Source: Schizochytrium sp. TIO01 (Eukaryota; Sar; Bigyra; Thraustochytrida; Thraustochytriidae). From it: 64,000 nucleotides of DNA. Position numbers and translations under genes: made by a program. Location: positions 9,645,761-9,709,760 of the forward strand of contig SMSO01000031.1 in assembly GCA_004764695.1 (NCBI GenBank), in the 5' to 3' direction. Shown piece after piece: positions 29,246-38,960 of this stretch. Numbering within the stretch: position 1 is the stretch's first letter; every line of letters begins with the position of its first letter. The notes under the pieces are model-generated. The model searched no databases, was not told where the DNA came from, and saw nothing but the letters and a program-made list of their open reading frames with translations.

Positions 29246-31373
29246 CTTAATGTTGGCGTTGCTCGCTAATTTCGACCCTACTTAAACTCGTAATATCAAT
29301 TACTGCAAACCAAGCACTTGTCCACAAGTGCTCTCACGTGAAATGCAAAAGCCCAGGTTTAACTGCTGATGACCGCGTCCTCTGACCTGACTTGTTAGTG
29401 GTATAAAGCAACGCAAGACTCGGCGCAAAGAGTTGTTCTTTCGCTTTTGTCCGTAGCAGCGATGGCCCCTCTTTGGAGTTGAGAGTACTAGGTAAGTCAA
29501 ACGACGGGCTAACGCTGCAGCGCCAATATTGCTTAAACCAGCGGGTTCCACGGCGAGGAAGGGCCCGCGTGAGTAGCGACGAGATCAGCCACAAGGCTAA
29601 CGCCAAGCTGCAAGCTGCGAGCTGCAACGAGGCCAGTAGTGACAGCGGCTCGCTCCCTGGCGAGCTCTCGTTTGTGATTTGATTTGGTATTTCATCTTGA
29701 GACGGAAGGAAGAATAAGAAAGAGTGCTGGTAGAAGAAGTGAGTAAATTTTAATTTTAAAAAAAAAAAAACGTTTCTTCATCAGAAAACTTCCTTTTCAG
29801 AAAATAATATTTGTTTTTTAAATTCAAAACAATCGTGAGTTTTATCTTCATTCCAACTTGAAGTCTTCTAGCATGATCTGCTTGCTCCCTGAAGGAATGA
29901 ATTCCTACGGATCTAGACGTCAGAATCCTGCCTTGTTGGGGCATTGCGTGCGGTATGAACTAAGAGTCAATTCTCATTTATATTAATAAATTCTAACATT
30001 TCGTCGAGTTTTGACCAACGATGCGTCGCTTCAAAAACATCGTTCTGTTCGGCTACAGTGAAAGGTTTTCACAATGAACGAAGAAAGCCTCCTCTCGGGG
30101 AATTATAGTTTTCAAAAGAAAACTACTTAGATGTTTGAAGAAAAAAAAACTTTAAAAAAAAAACTCTCTCTTACATATAACTAGAAATAGGAACTCAAAA
30201 GGAGGTGGTGATATTGCCTCTTTCCAAAGTAGGAAGGGATACGGTACTAACAGCGCGAAAATAGTGAAAAGTTCTTTTCTTTCTAAAGTTGGTTTATTAC
30301 ATAGCGCTATCTCTCTCTCTTTATATATATATTTATATTTATTTATCTATTTTAAAATTAAATAACGAAGTACATACTAAATAGTAGTACCTTGGAATGA
30401 ATGAAAACCAGGCTGGTGAATTTACTGACCGACTGATTTGTTTAGAAATTGAGGAAGGGCGGAGAAAGCACGTTCGCGCGATGCGAGCGGCTGGATTGTG
30501 AACAGCCTAGGCAGACCAGGAAGCGCCATGATGTTGTGGCATCCGCCTTACTCCGCGTATCGAACTGATAAGATATTCATTTTCATGCGAAGGTTTTTGG
30601 ATACCATCGATTTTATAATCCATACACAGGAACTATTTTTAATTTAAAATATAAAATATAGAATAATGTTTATATATTAAAAAAGAAAAAGAAAAAAGAA
30701 GGGGGAGTTTTAGTTTATTGTGGAGAACCTTTAATAGAACGAAAGAAAAGACGAAGATGGGCATCGAGAACAGAGAAACAACATCGATATGCCTGCCTCA
30801 AGCTGGCCGCAGCACGTTCTCTGCTCTCGCTGCTATTCCTCTATGTCGCCGACCACACCGTAAATTTGCCATCCAGAATAGAGAATGTGGAAACGAACCT
30901 GTAACTAATGGCTCCATTCACTTGTAAGCAAAAAAAAATACAATGAGGGAAGTTTAATGAGTAAAAAAAAAGAACGGAGAGGGGAACAATTGCTGTTCTC
31001 TCTTTTCATATTGGGTGTTTATTTTAAAAGGTTTTAGTTTAATGAGTTGTTTCTTTAATGTTTTTTATGCTACAAAGTTTTCTTCTTAGCCCCCCACACC
31101 TCTAACTTCGCAATTACTCATCAGAGTTCCCACAAAAGAACAGAGGGGCAGACAAAGAAGTGCAGTAGGATTTCGTCTCCTCGGAGCGCGGCGAAAAGGG
31201 AAAATGAATGGATTCCCACGAAAGAACTCTTCATTTGCTTCTTCTTCTAGAATACCATAGGTCGGTTCTAAACTGATCAGCAGCCTTTTTGAATGCTTCT
31301 CAGTTTCTGTGCTGTTTTGGGTATTTTATTTATTTGTCTGTTTGTTTTGGAAAAGAGAGTTGTTCCGTTTGTG

Positions 31374-31445
31374 CTTTTTTTCTTTTTCTTTTTCTTTTTC
31401 TTTTTGTTCTTCTTTTTGTTCTTCTTTTTGTTCTTCTTTGTTCTT
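31374..31445. repeat. Polypyrimidine tandem repeat (CTTTTT and GTTCTTCTTTTT)
   Basis: Four to five copies of TTTTTC followed by about three copies of a 12-base unit TTTTTGTTCTTC. The plus strand is almost purely pyrimidine, so the tract could form triplex DNA. ORFs across it are simple-sequence shadows. Confidence 0.85.
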
Positions 31446-32503
31446 GAAGAAAGCGGCGGCTTTGAAACACCGGCTCGGAAGAACAGAGCGTGAAATTAGA
31501 CTCGGATGGATAGAACCGACCTCGGCACGAATCCAAATAGCATAAATAAATAGGGATCGGAGTAATTCACAATGATCTATATTTCGCACGACCACGTACA
31601 TTGCCATCGGGCAGACTAGCAAATACCGTGCACCGGCAAGTAGATCAATGAACGAGTTTGGTCGCATCAAATTCGTGCTTCGGGTCGAGTTGATTTGCAC
31701 GGTTGAAATCACTCTTCATGAGCGCCTCTAAATTGGTACGCGCTACTCGCCTCTTTCAGAATAACAGTTGTTATTAAGTTGTTATGATAGTTGTAAAATT
31801 GCCAACCAGGCTTTGCGGATGGATATCCATTATTGCTATGCTGTTATCGAAGAAGAAGATCATGACCATGATCCAAACGTGCAGTCATGATAGAAGAATT
31901 AAATCTTTGTCAACCTGTAAGTAGAGGCCAAGCTTCGCCGGCATATGCTGCTGAGGCTCTTCAAAGATTCGGCAGGCGCCTAGCTAGACTCCCGAGGCAT
32001 GGTGAAAGCAAATGAGCACACCTCCAAAATAAAGGCCGAAAGAACACTGACCTTTGAAAGAACACCTCCTGCTGTTTAACTCCATAGCTTTAGTTTAAAT
32101 GAAAAACGTTTAAATGAAAACTAAAGAGAAAGCCCCCCTTAGAAAACCATCATATAGATGTTAACAACAGCTTTCCTATAAATATTTACTTACTTTAAAA
32201 GAATTGTTTTTTAATATATATAAGTAGTTCGTTCCCATCAGGGATGGCGATTCAGCCCCCTACGGCCGATCAGCCACGATACGTCAATTGAATATCTCGG
32301 GTGAGCGTCATGATTCGCTGCACTCGCTGCTGCTGAGGCTGGTGCCATAGCCACGACCCTCGGCCTCTTTTACCTCGAACCATCGCGAGCGAGCGAGGCT
32401 GCACGAGCAAGAAGCCCACGAGGACCACCAAAAATGGCAGCCATGTTTCACTCCCAAATTGGCACATTTCTCAATTCCTCTACTATACGAAAAAAATAAA
32501 ATA

Positions 32504-32505
32504 AC

Positions 32506-32542
<37 letters not shown>
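32504..32542. repeat. AAT trinucleotide microsatellite
   Basis: About twelve tandem AAT/TAA units, flanked by A-rich sequence, in a non-coding stretch. Confidence 0.9.
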
Positions 32543-32543
<1 letters not shown>

Positions 32544-32765
32544 GGAAAACAAACATATATAAACACAGCTCAAGAAGAGGATGAGATTAGGAGAGGCATT
32601 CACTTCATTACACACACATTTCGTTCATTTTATCCGCGCATTTCTTATCTCCATTTCTTTCTTTCTCCGTCTTCTCGCAACAACTCTTCCCTCTTCGTCC
32701 GTTGAAAGCAACCACAAGCCTGTTCTGATCCCGCGCCACCTTAAAGCAGCATAGCATCTCCCCAA

Positions 32766-32786
32766 GCATGCATGCATGCATGCACG
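32766..32786. repeat. GCAT tetranucleotide microsatellite
   Basis: About five tandem GCAT units (self-complementary GCATGC), ending in GCACGCACC. Confidence 0.85.
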
Positions 32787-33121
32787 CACCATTCGGCTCT
32801 CCTCCCTCTCCTCGAGGATCTCAAAATGGATCACAACTATCGCAGCACACGAACAACCTCTCGAACACGGTGAGCGGCGCACATGTTCCCGAGACAACTT
32901 GAAGCAAACAATCGATATGGTGACACCAGCGCAACCGAACCCAAAGGTGCCGACGAACGAATGAAGAGACTCTGCGGTGCACTTGTGCTATGACCGCAGG
33001 CCTTGGCGTCAGACGTCAGAGTGGCCCACGCGCAGCTCTGGACGCAGACTCCGTCTAGGGCTCCTCGCCGCACCCGAGGCGCCGCACCAACCAGCAGCTA
33101 GCTATCGGCTCGAGAGATTGA

Positions 33122-33163
33122 TAAATAGATAGATAGATAGATAGATAGATAGATCGATAGATA
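33122..33163. repeat. GATA tetranucleotide microsatellite
   Basis: About nine to ten AGAT units with one AGATC interruption. Opposing ORFs read it as Ile-Tyr-Leu-Ser repeats and are artefacts. Confidence 0.9.
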
Positions 33164-33416
33164 TTGGCATCGATCTCCATATGTGCCAACCCAAATAGAT
33201 CCGTTGCGCTGTGCGCCGCATGTAATGCGATAGAGGATGGATCCCGTGCCTGCTCCTGCTCGTGAAGCGAGTTCTGGGCGGGTCCACTGCATTGGTCCCG
33301 GGCGCCGGGGCTGAAGCTGCAGGCAGGATTCGGCCCCGCCAGTCACAGGCGGCGGCAGCTGTTAGGAGGGGGCGGAGTCCTGGAGTTGAGTCTTTCGACG
33401 GATCCTTGGTCACATA

Positions 33417-34138
33417 TTATTGAGGCTGAGGCTGTGGCTGATTCCAAGTCCTCGCTCCTCCGAGCCCTGCGGAGCATTCGAAGAGGCCGAAAACAAACCG
33501 TCGTCGTGCCTGATCGCCTGATCGCTTGATCGCCTGATTGCATGACTGCTTGCCTGCCTGATTGCTTGCTTGCCTTGATTGCTTGATAGTGGCTCTGCTT
33601 TGCTTGTTGCGCTTCTGTGCGACAGAAAGATGATGAAGAAGTTGAAGAAGGAGGGCCACTCGAGCTCCTTGTCGACGTGAACTTGAAAGGCGGCGCATGT
33701 CGCGGCAACTCCTGCAACGGCTGCAGATTGCAGGCGCTTGGAGGGCCCGAAGAGCGCGATGTCCGTGGCGGTTTTGAGAGGCGGTCCGCTCATCGCTGAG
33801 GCTATCGGCCACAGCCAGATTGGCGACAAAACGATACTGATGCTTTGTGGCGTCCACGATGACCGCCCTCGTAGGCATCGTGGCCGCCGAGGTGGATCCT
33901 GCGATCGAGCACAGCTTCACTGTGCTGCGCGCTTCAAGTCCGCCGCAGGCCTCAGGTCCAAAGGGTTTGCAGTCTTCCAGGACGCAGGGCTCCGAGCATC
34001 GCAGCGTCTGACATGAGGCTGTCACGCACCGCAACGCGTACGCCGAGAGCGCCTGCACTTCCAGCGGGTCGAGGCTCGATGGAAGTCTCGTCTCCCCCCA
34101 CGGCTTCTTTCGCTCCTGTTTTGAGTTCGCTGATGGAT
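33417..34138 (-). other. Doubtful coding stretch in a GC-rich patch
   Basis: On the minus strand a frame is open for about 240 codons, from a plausible acceptor (CTTGTTGCAG at 34139-34148) to 33417. The first 110 codons read like protein: charged start (QERKKPWGETRLP), several Cys residues, then TRAVIVDATKHQYRFVANLAV. After about 33800 the neighbouring minus-strand frame looks better (LKTATDIALFGPSKR), which would need a frameshift, and the end runs into a minisatellite. No ATG-bearing first exon was found and no family is recognised. Plus-strand frames are also open here, as expected for GC-rich DNA. It could be one exon of an intron-containing gene, a decayed gene, or chance. Confidence 0.2.
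33508..33592. repeat. Degenerate 8-base minisatellite (GCCTGATC/GCTTGATT)
   Basis: About ten imperfect copies of a GCYTGATY unit in a row. It breaks any claim of a conserved protein end in this stretch, because minus-strand frames read it as Gln/Ser/Ala/Lys repeats. Confidence 0.75.
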
Positions 34139-35128
34139 CTGCAACAAGTCGAGGAGAAAGTGGTTCGTGGCGAAGGGTTGAGATTTTGAGATAGTCACGA
34201 TCGATGTACGTAGTAGGTACTTTTGTATTTATTTTCGTTTATTTGTGTTATTTTCTAACTCGGCAAGGGGGGAAAAAGAAAAAGAAAAAATAGACAAGAG
34301 CTTCTTCTTCTTCTTTTGTAAAGAAAGGTCAAGATGAAGACAAAGACGAGTTGCCATCAAACACTGGGACCTCTCTCCATGATGCTGGCTTGGTGAAGCC
34401 AGGTCGAACAAAAGGACCGGAGAGAATGAAGGCCGGTGCAAAGCTACGTCTACAAACCGTCATGGCCTCACACACTTGCCTACGTTTTAATTGTGATTCT
34501 TTACCAAAAAATATTTCATCATAAATGTTTATTTAAAAAACAAAAATAAACAAAATGACCTTCAATTTTGTAACCAATTTTTATTATTAACAATTTTTAA
34601 TTAAAGAAACGAGTCTTTCTCAAAAGAGGATAAAGTGATTTGCCTTTTCTGGCAACGACGTGTTGGTGCATTATGAGGTGCATGGGGAGTTCATGCTCGG
34701 TTCGGACAGTAATGTATAAGAAAGAGTTTGTGCGCGTGAGTTTTAGTCTGATAACTTGTACTAGTTTCATAACAATGGGTTAATTCGTTGATAATAGTAG
34801 TTTGTCGTGTCGCCATTTGATGCTCTGAATTGGCTGAATCCCTCCTGTTTATGCCGACTTGGATGTCATGCAACGCCACCATTGTGTTTGCTGTCCTGGC
34901 CTAATCCGAAAGCTGAAATCAGTTCTAGTTGACCAAATTCGCAGCAGCAAGTCAAGACAAACAAACCTTTTCATGACAGAGACGAAACCGGTACTGAACT
35001 CCAACTGGGGTTCGTCAATAACTAGTGCTTTACAAACAATCAAATGTGATATCGTAAGATCAGAACAGAAAAATAAGAAGAGCAAGAAGAACCAAAAAAA
35101 TGATTAGAAATTATCAAAAGCCTGGCCA
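34139..35128. other. Spacer before the DEP-oxidoreductase gene 3' end
   Basis: 990 bases, AT rich, with A/T homopolymers at 34500-34610. It contains the 3' flank of the minus-strand gene that ends at 35129. No ORF worth calling. Confidence 0.55.
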
Positions 35129-36997
35129 TTAACGTCTAAAGGTAAGCAGGGTACGGAGTAAAGCCTTGTTACGTGGAGTGAGGCGGGTCTTGTTGAAAAA
35201 GTCTCCAGTTCGACGGATAGCATCTGCACGCGTGGGGTATGAATGAATGGTAGCGCCAATACCAGCGAGGCCGACCTTATTTTGCATAGCTACCGAAATC
35301 TCACCAATCATATCTCCTGCTGTATCGGACACAATCGTGGCACCGAGAATGGTGTCTTTACCCTTTGCGCAAATAACCTTTACAAATCCTTTGGTGTCAT
35401 CCTCTAGAATCGCGCGGTCGTTGTCTTCAAAGTCCAAGCGGTAGACATCATACTCCACATTCTCTTCGTCAAGCTGATGTTCGTATTTGCCGACATGCGC
35501 AACCTCGGGTTCCGTGTATGTCACCCATGGAATCAACAAATCGGAGAACTTATTGTTTCCAAAAAAGAGTGCGTTGCGAACAACCATGCGGGCGGAGAAG
35601 TCAGCTGCATGCGTAAATTGGTACGGAAGGCAGACGTCGCCCACAGCAAAGATATTCTTGTTAGAGGTCTCTAGACGATCATTCACCTCCACTCCACGCT
35701 GGTTGTAAACTACACCGGCCTCTTCAAGACCAAGCCCCTCAACATTAGGAACTCGACCAACTGAAATGAGAAGCTTATCGAGTTCCAGCGTTTCCTCTTC
35801 TCCACCGTCGCAAGCAAATGTAATTGCAACGCGATCGTCATCCAGGAGATCTACACGGTGAATATCAGCATTGAACTTAAATTTGACACCGTCTTCAACC
35901 ATTGAAGCCTGAACGATCTCCGCTGCCTCAGCATCCTCTCGGGGCAGGACTTTGGCAGAGCGGTCGATGAGGTAAACAGTGCTTCCAAAGCGAGCAAATG
36001 CCTGTGCCATCTCCACACCGATAGGCCCACCGCCAATGACACCTAAAACTGGCGGAAGCTCAGTGAGGTTGAAAAGAGACGCATTAGTCAGGTAGGGCAC
36101 ATTTTCGATACCAGGGATTGGCGGAACACGAGCCCGACCGCCCGTTGCAATCACAGCGCGAGCAAACTTGAGCTGCTTGCCATTGACCTCTACCGTGTCT
36201 TTGCTAATGAAACGGGCTTTTCCTTGGTATACATCCACACCAAGGTTCGTGAAACGCTCTGCAGAGTCAGCCGGCGCAATGTCTGCGCGCAGTGTCCGCA
36301 TCCGCTCCATAATCTTACCAAAGTTCACTGAGAAATCAGTTACCTCTATTCCAAATTTAGAAGCATTCCGAACTTCTTTAGCTGCTCGGGCGCATCGAAT
36401 GAGGGCCTTGCTAGGGACGCAGCCTACGTTCAAGCAATCACCACCGAGGACATGTTTTTCAATCAGTGCAACTTTGCCATTCACACCTGCCACGGAAGCC
36501 GCAGTAACAAGTCCTCCAGAGCCAGCACCAATGACCACCATATTATAACGTTTTTCTGGCTCAGGATTTGACCACTGTGCAGGCTTGCAGAGATCTAGGA
36601 GTCGAATATTGTGCTCGTCAAGAGGTTCAATGGGGACATCATCTTCAGCAAAGCCAATGTCATCTCCAACAGGACGCCCTCCCTCAAGACTCAGAGCTGC
36701 CCAACTTGCTCGAGCATGTCCACGATCTCTGTCAAGTGCTCTAAATCGGTAGAACAATTTGTCGTCCTGGAACTGATGGTCTTGGGTTACATGCTGCAAG
36801 AGGCCCTGCTCGAGCATTTGCTGGCACAATTCCACTGCATCTTCACGGCTTTCCACAACGCCTTCCTTGATCAGAAAGTCCACAGCGTCTGTACCCACGA
36901 AGCAGCTTTTGAATGTCTGCAAGTGGTAGGTGCGGTCCTTTGATTCCACATTCCGCTGTAGAAGGTCGCATAGACCGCTGAGGTCCGTGACATCCAT
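35129..36997 (-). CDS. DEP-domain / class I flavin disulfide oxidoreductase fusion
   Basis: 622 residues from the first ATG in the frame (36997); the frame continues upstream to 37072 without an ATG. A DEP domain fills about 10-85 (FVGTDAVDFLIKEG, then REDAVELCQQMLEQGLLQHV and an FYRF end). After a 65-residue linker comes a complete FAD/NAD(P) disulfide reductase: first dinucleotide motif VIGAGSGG (about 155), redox CLNVGC disulfide pair C188/C193 inside GGDCLNVGCVPSK, second dinucleotide motif VIGGGPIGVE (about 320), FAD motif IFAVGD, and a dimerisation domain ending IHSYPTRAD. This resembles mercuric-reductase-like and dihydrolipoamide-dehydrogenase-like enzymes. There is no C-terminal Cys pair as in true MerA, so mercury reduction is not indicated. 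DEP domains bind membranes or G-protein partners, so a redox enzyme brought to a membrane is inferred. The real N-terminus may be longer; see 37073-37240. Confidence 0.92.
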   Translation of the reverse strand: MDVTDLSGLCDLLQRNVESKDRTYHLQTFKSCFVGTDAVDFLIKEGVVESREDAVELCQQMLEQGLLQHVTQDHQFQDDKLFYRFRALDRDRGHARASWAALSLEGGRPVGDDIGFAEDDVPIEPLDEHNIRLLDLCKPAQWSNPEPEKRYNMVVIGAGSGGLVTAASVAGVNGKVALIEKHVLGGDCLNVGCVPSKALIRCARAAKEVRNASKFGIEVTDFSVNFGKIMERMRTLRADIAPADSAERFTNLGVDVYQGKARFISKDTVEVNGKQLKFARAVIATGGRARVPPIPGIENVPYLTNASLFNLTELPPVLGVIGGGPIGVEMAQAFARFGSTVYLIDRSAKVLPREDAEAAEIVQASMVEDGVKFKFNADIHRVDLLDDDRVAITFACDGGEEETLELDKLLISVGRVPNVEGLGLEEAGVVYNQRGVEVNDRLETSNKNIFAVGDVCLPYQFTHAADFSARMVVRNALFFGNNKFSDLLIPWVTYTEPEVAHVGKYEHQLDEENVEYDVYRLDFEDNDRAILEDDTKGFVKVICAKGKDTILGATIVSDTAGDMIGEISVAMQNKVGLAGIGATIHSYPTRADAIRRTGDFFNKTRLTPRNKALLRTLLTFRR

Positions 36998-37072
36998 CTT
37001 CTCAAACAATTGCTTTCTCGAGATCCTGAACCCGGAGAGATACAAATGGAGTTTGCCTTCCAAGGTAAGTAC

Positions 37073-37240
37073 TCAAGGCGTGAGATGACCAACCCTCTCG
37101 TAGAGCTTCTTCTTTTCCTTCTTCGTCTCTACGACGGTGGGTGGAGGCACTGCAGACCCAAAATCTGTTCGCGCCTGCCGAGGCTTGGAGGGAGGTTCTA
37201 TAATTGCTTGCTCAAGAAGTCCCAAAGATTGATCTGTCAT
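37073..37240 (-). other. Probable first exon of the DEP-oxidoreductase gene
   Basis: An ATG at 37240 opens 55 codons (MTDQSLGLLEQAIIEPP, later VVETKKEKKKLYERV) in exactly the same frame as the DEP protein, ending in TGA at 37073-37075, just 12 bases before the downstream ORF's first TTG. The composition is protein-like. A small intron removing the TGA is the simplest reading: a donor at AGG|GTTGGT or earlier, with an acceptor before 36997 such as TTTGAG|AAGATG. I cannot fix the borders, so the joined protein is left open. Confidence 0.5.
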
Positions 37241-38417
37241 TTTTTATAGTGTGTCACTATCAAGATTTTCATCACCCACCAATTCCTTGTCTGTTTTTAT
37301 ATATCCACCCATGAACATATAATTTCATAGTTGTGTTCTTGAATAGGAATAATTACAAAAATGGTGCACATGCCTGAAAGAACACGTTCTATATGTTCCA
37401 GAGCGCAGTGACTCCCACGCTGGGTAAGCAGCCATCAATACTGCTGACGCGACACAAGATGTTGGTAGGCGATTTCTAGGACGCCGACGACGTACAAGTT
37501 CCCTTAAGATGCGATGACTTCTGTTGGCATTGCCTCAGAAATTGTATAAAAATTCCTTTGAGAAGCTATCGATTGCTTTGGAGAAGAAGATACTTTCAAC
37601 GTCTTTTGCATTTTCCAAAGCTACGAGAAAAACGATGTGTTCTCTTTTCATTTTTTGTTTTGTCTGTATTTATAAAACTTTGTGGAAATCATCACCAATG
37701 GAATGAACAAAAAAACATCTCACATAGATCAAACTAAAACAAAATCTAACAGAATCGGCTTATAAACATTACTTGAGAGTGAATGAAGCCGTGTTACCGA
37801 CCCTAAAACATGGTTTGCCAACCCGTTCTTCATCATGCCATCATTTCAGAAGACAAGACGCTGTCTGTGAAGTGGTTGACTTTTCAGGCCCTCTTACTGT
37901 TACTATTTTTTCTCTCCTAATATTACAGCTAGCGGAAATTGTATGAAAAAACTCTGAAGAAATGATATGATGATGAACATATTCTTTTTCAGGGTGTGCG
38001 CAGAGGTAAAACAATGTAAAGGCGGAAAATTAGTTGTTGTCAATACTTTCCATAGCCCGTTTGCGTGCTTGAGGTAGTTTTGGTGATGCTTGCGCATAGC
38101 ATGTCAATGTCGCCTCTGTGGTTCATCCGGTCAAGTTTCCCTCCGCCATCAAAACCATCGAAAGCGCGCAATGACAGCACGAAACGAGCCAAGGAACAAT
38201 TCGCCAACTTCAAGTTTATACTCCTCCTCCAGTCATTATCAAATATGCATCCATGTTGCAAAATTGTGCGTTTCGCTATCTCTAGAGTTGAGAACGATGC
38301 CACTCTGTTAAGACAGACGTCCCTCAGAGGACCGAGTCCTTTCATCTATTTTGGACATCATTGATTCCACCTAAGCCTAGTTTCCACAGAACTCTTGTCT
38401 CACTGCGTAAACATTGA
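37241..38417. other. Upstream flank of the DEP-oxidoreductase gene
   Basis: 1.2 kb containing its promoter on the minus strand. Short ORFs on both strands at 38040-38364 overlap each other antiparallel and have no motif. Nothing else recognised. Confidence 0.5.
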
Positions 38418-38960
38418 AAAGAACCCATCTTCCCTGTACTACCCCCAGGACGCCCTCAAACTGCTGACTCTGTTGCAACACTAAACCTTGAAAAGCTGAC
38501 GCCTCAGCGAGCTGATGGACCTCGGCTCTCGCCGACTCTGGCCCAAGCAGCCACCACCATTGAAATCGACGCGACGACCATCAACGAAGGAGATCAGAGC
38601 CTTCAATGTGACTGATGTCTCGAGGTTTTGCGGCGAAAACTTATCGAAGTGCTGCAATGCCTATTCATGTATAGGTATCACTATTATGACGCTGTGTTGG
38701 CTCCCCTTGACTTATGGAGGGAACAAGGAAGCAGAGATCGAATCAAAGCATTCGCCGATTCGGCATCGTTGAGGTTTGGTGAAGATGATGAGTTGATCAA
38801 CTCTAATGCGCACTGTCTTGTGGTCAGTATGGGCGTCGTGTATCCCGGCTTCATTGGCGGCAGCATTAGAGCTCAAGCCAAGTTTGGGATAATGACGAAG
38901 GCTGCCAACAGCGAAAGTCTACAGCGGACAGAGAGGATATGTAACAAGGGGACCATGTAG
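38418..38960 (+). pseudogene. Possible gene remnant with one in-frame TGA
   Basis: From 38418 a frame is open for 65 codons (NLEKLTPQRADGPRLSPTL, then TIEIDATTINEGDQSL), hits TGA at 38613-38615, and continues in the same frame for 114 codons to TAG 38960. The second part starts LEVLRRKLIEVLQC and includes YYDAVLAPLDLWREQG and IKAFADSASLRFGEDDEL. The protein-like texture on both sides of a single stop suggests a decayed coding sequence. There is no ATG at the start and no family match I can name. Chance is still possible. Confidence 0.3.

Larger units (their letters stand above)
29246..33416. other. 4.2 kb spacer rich in simple sequence
   Basis: Includes the promoter side of the phosphatase gene. 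Homopolymer A and T runs, TA-rich blocks (30310-30360, 30650-30690) and several microsatellites are present. No ORF has a recognisable motif; the longest (31326-31712 minus, 32308-32556 minus, 33102-33413 minus) pass through simple sequence. Confidence 0.55.

Noticed and set aside
37073-37075. TGA as selenocysteine or reassigned codon in the DEP-oxidoreductase gene
   Set aside because: Other genes here end in TGA (for example 52364-52366 and 59594-59596), and no redox context surrounds this one; a small intron is simpler.
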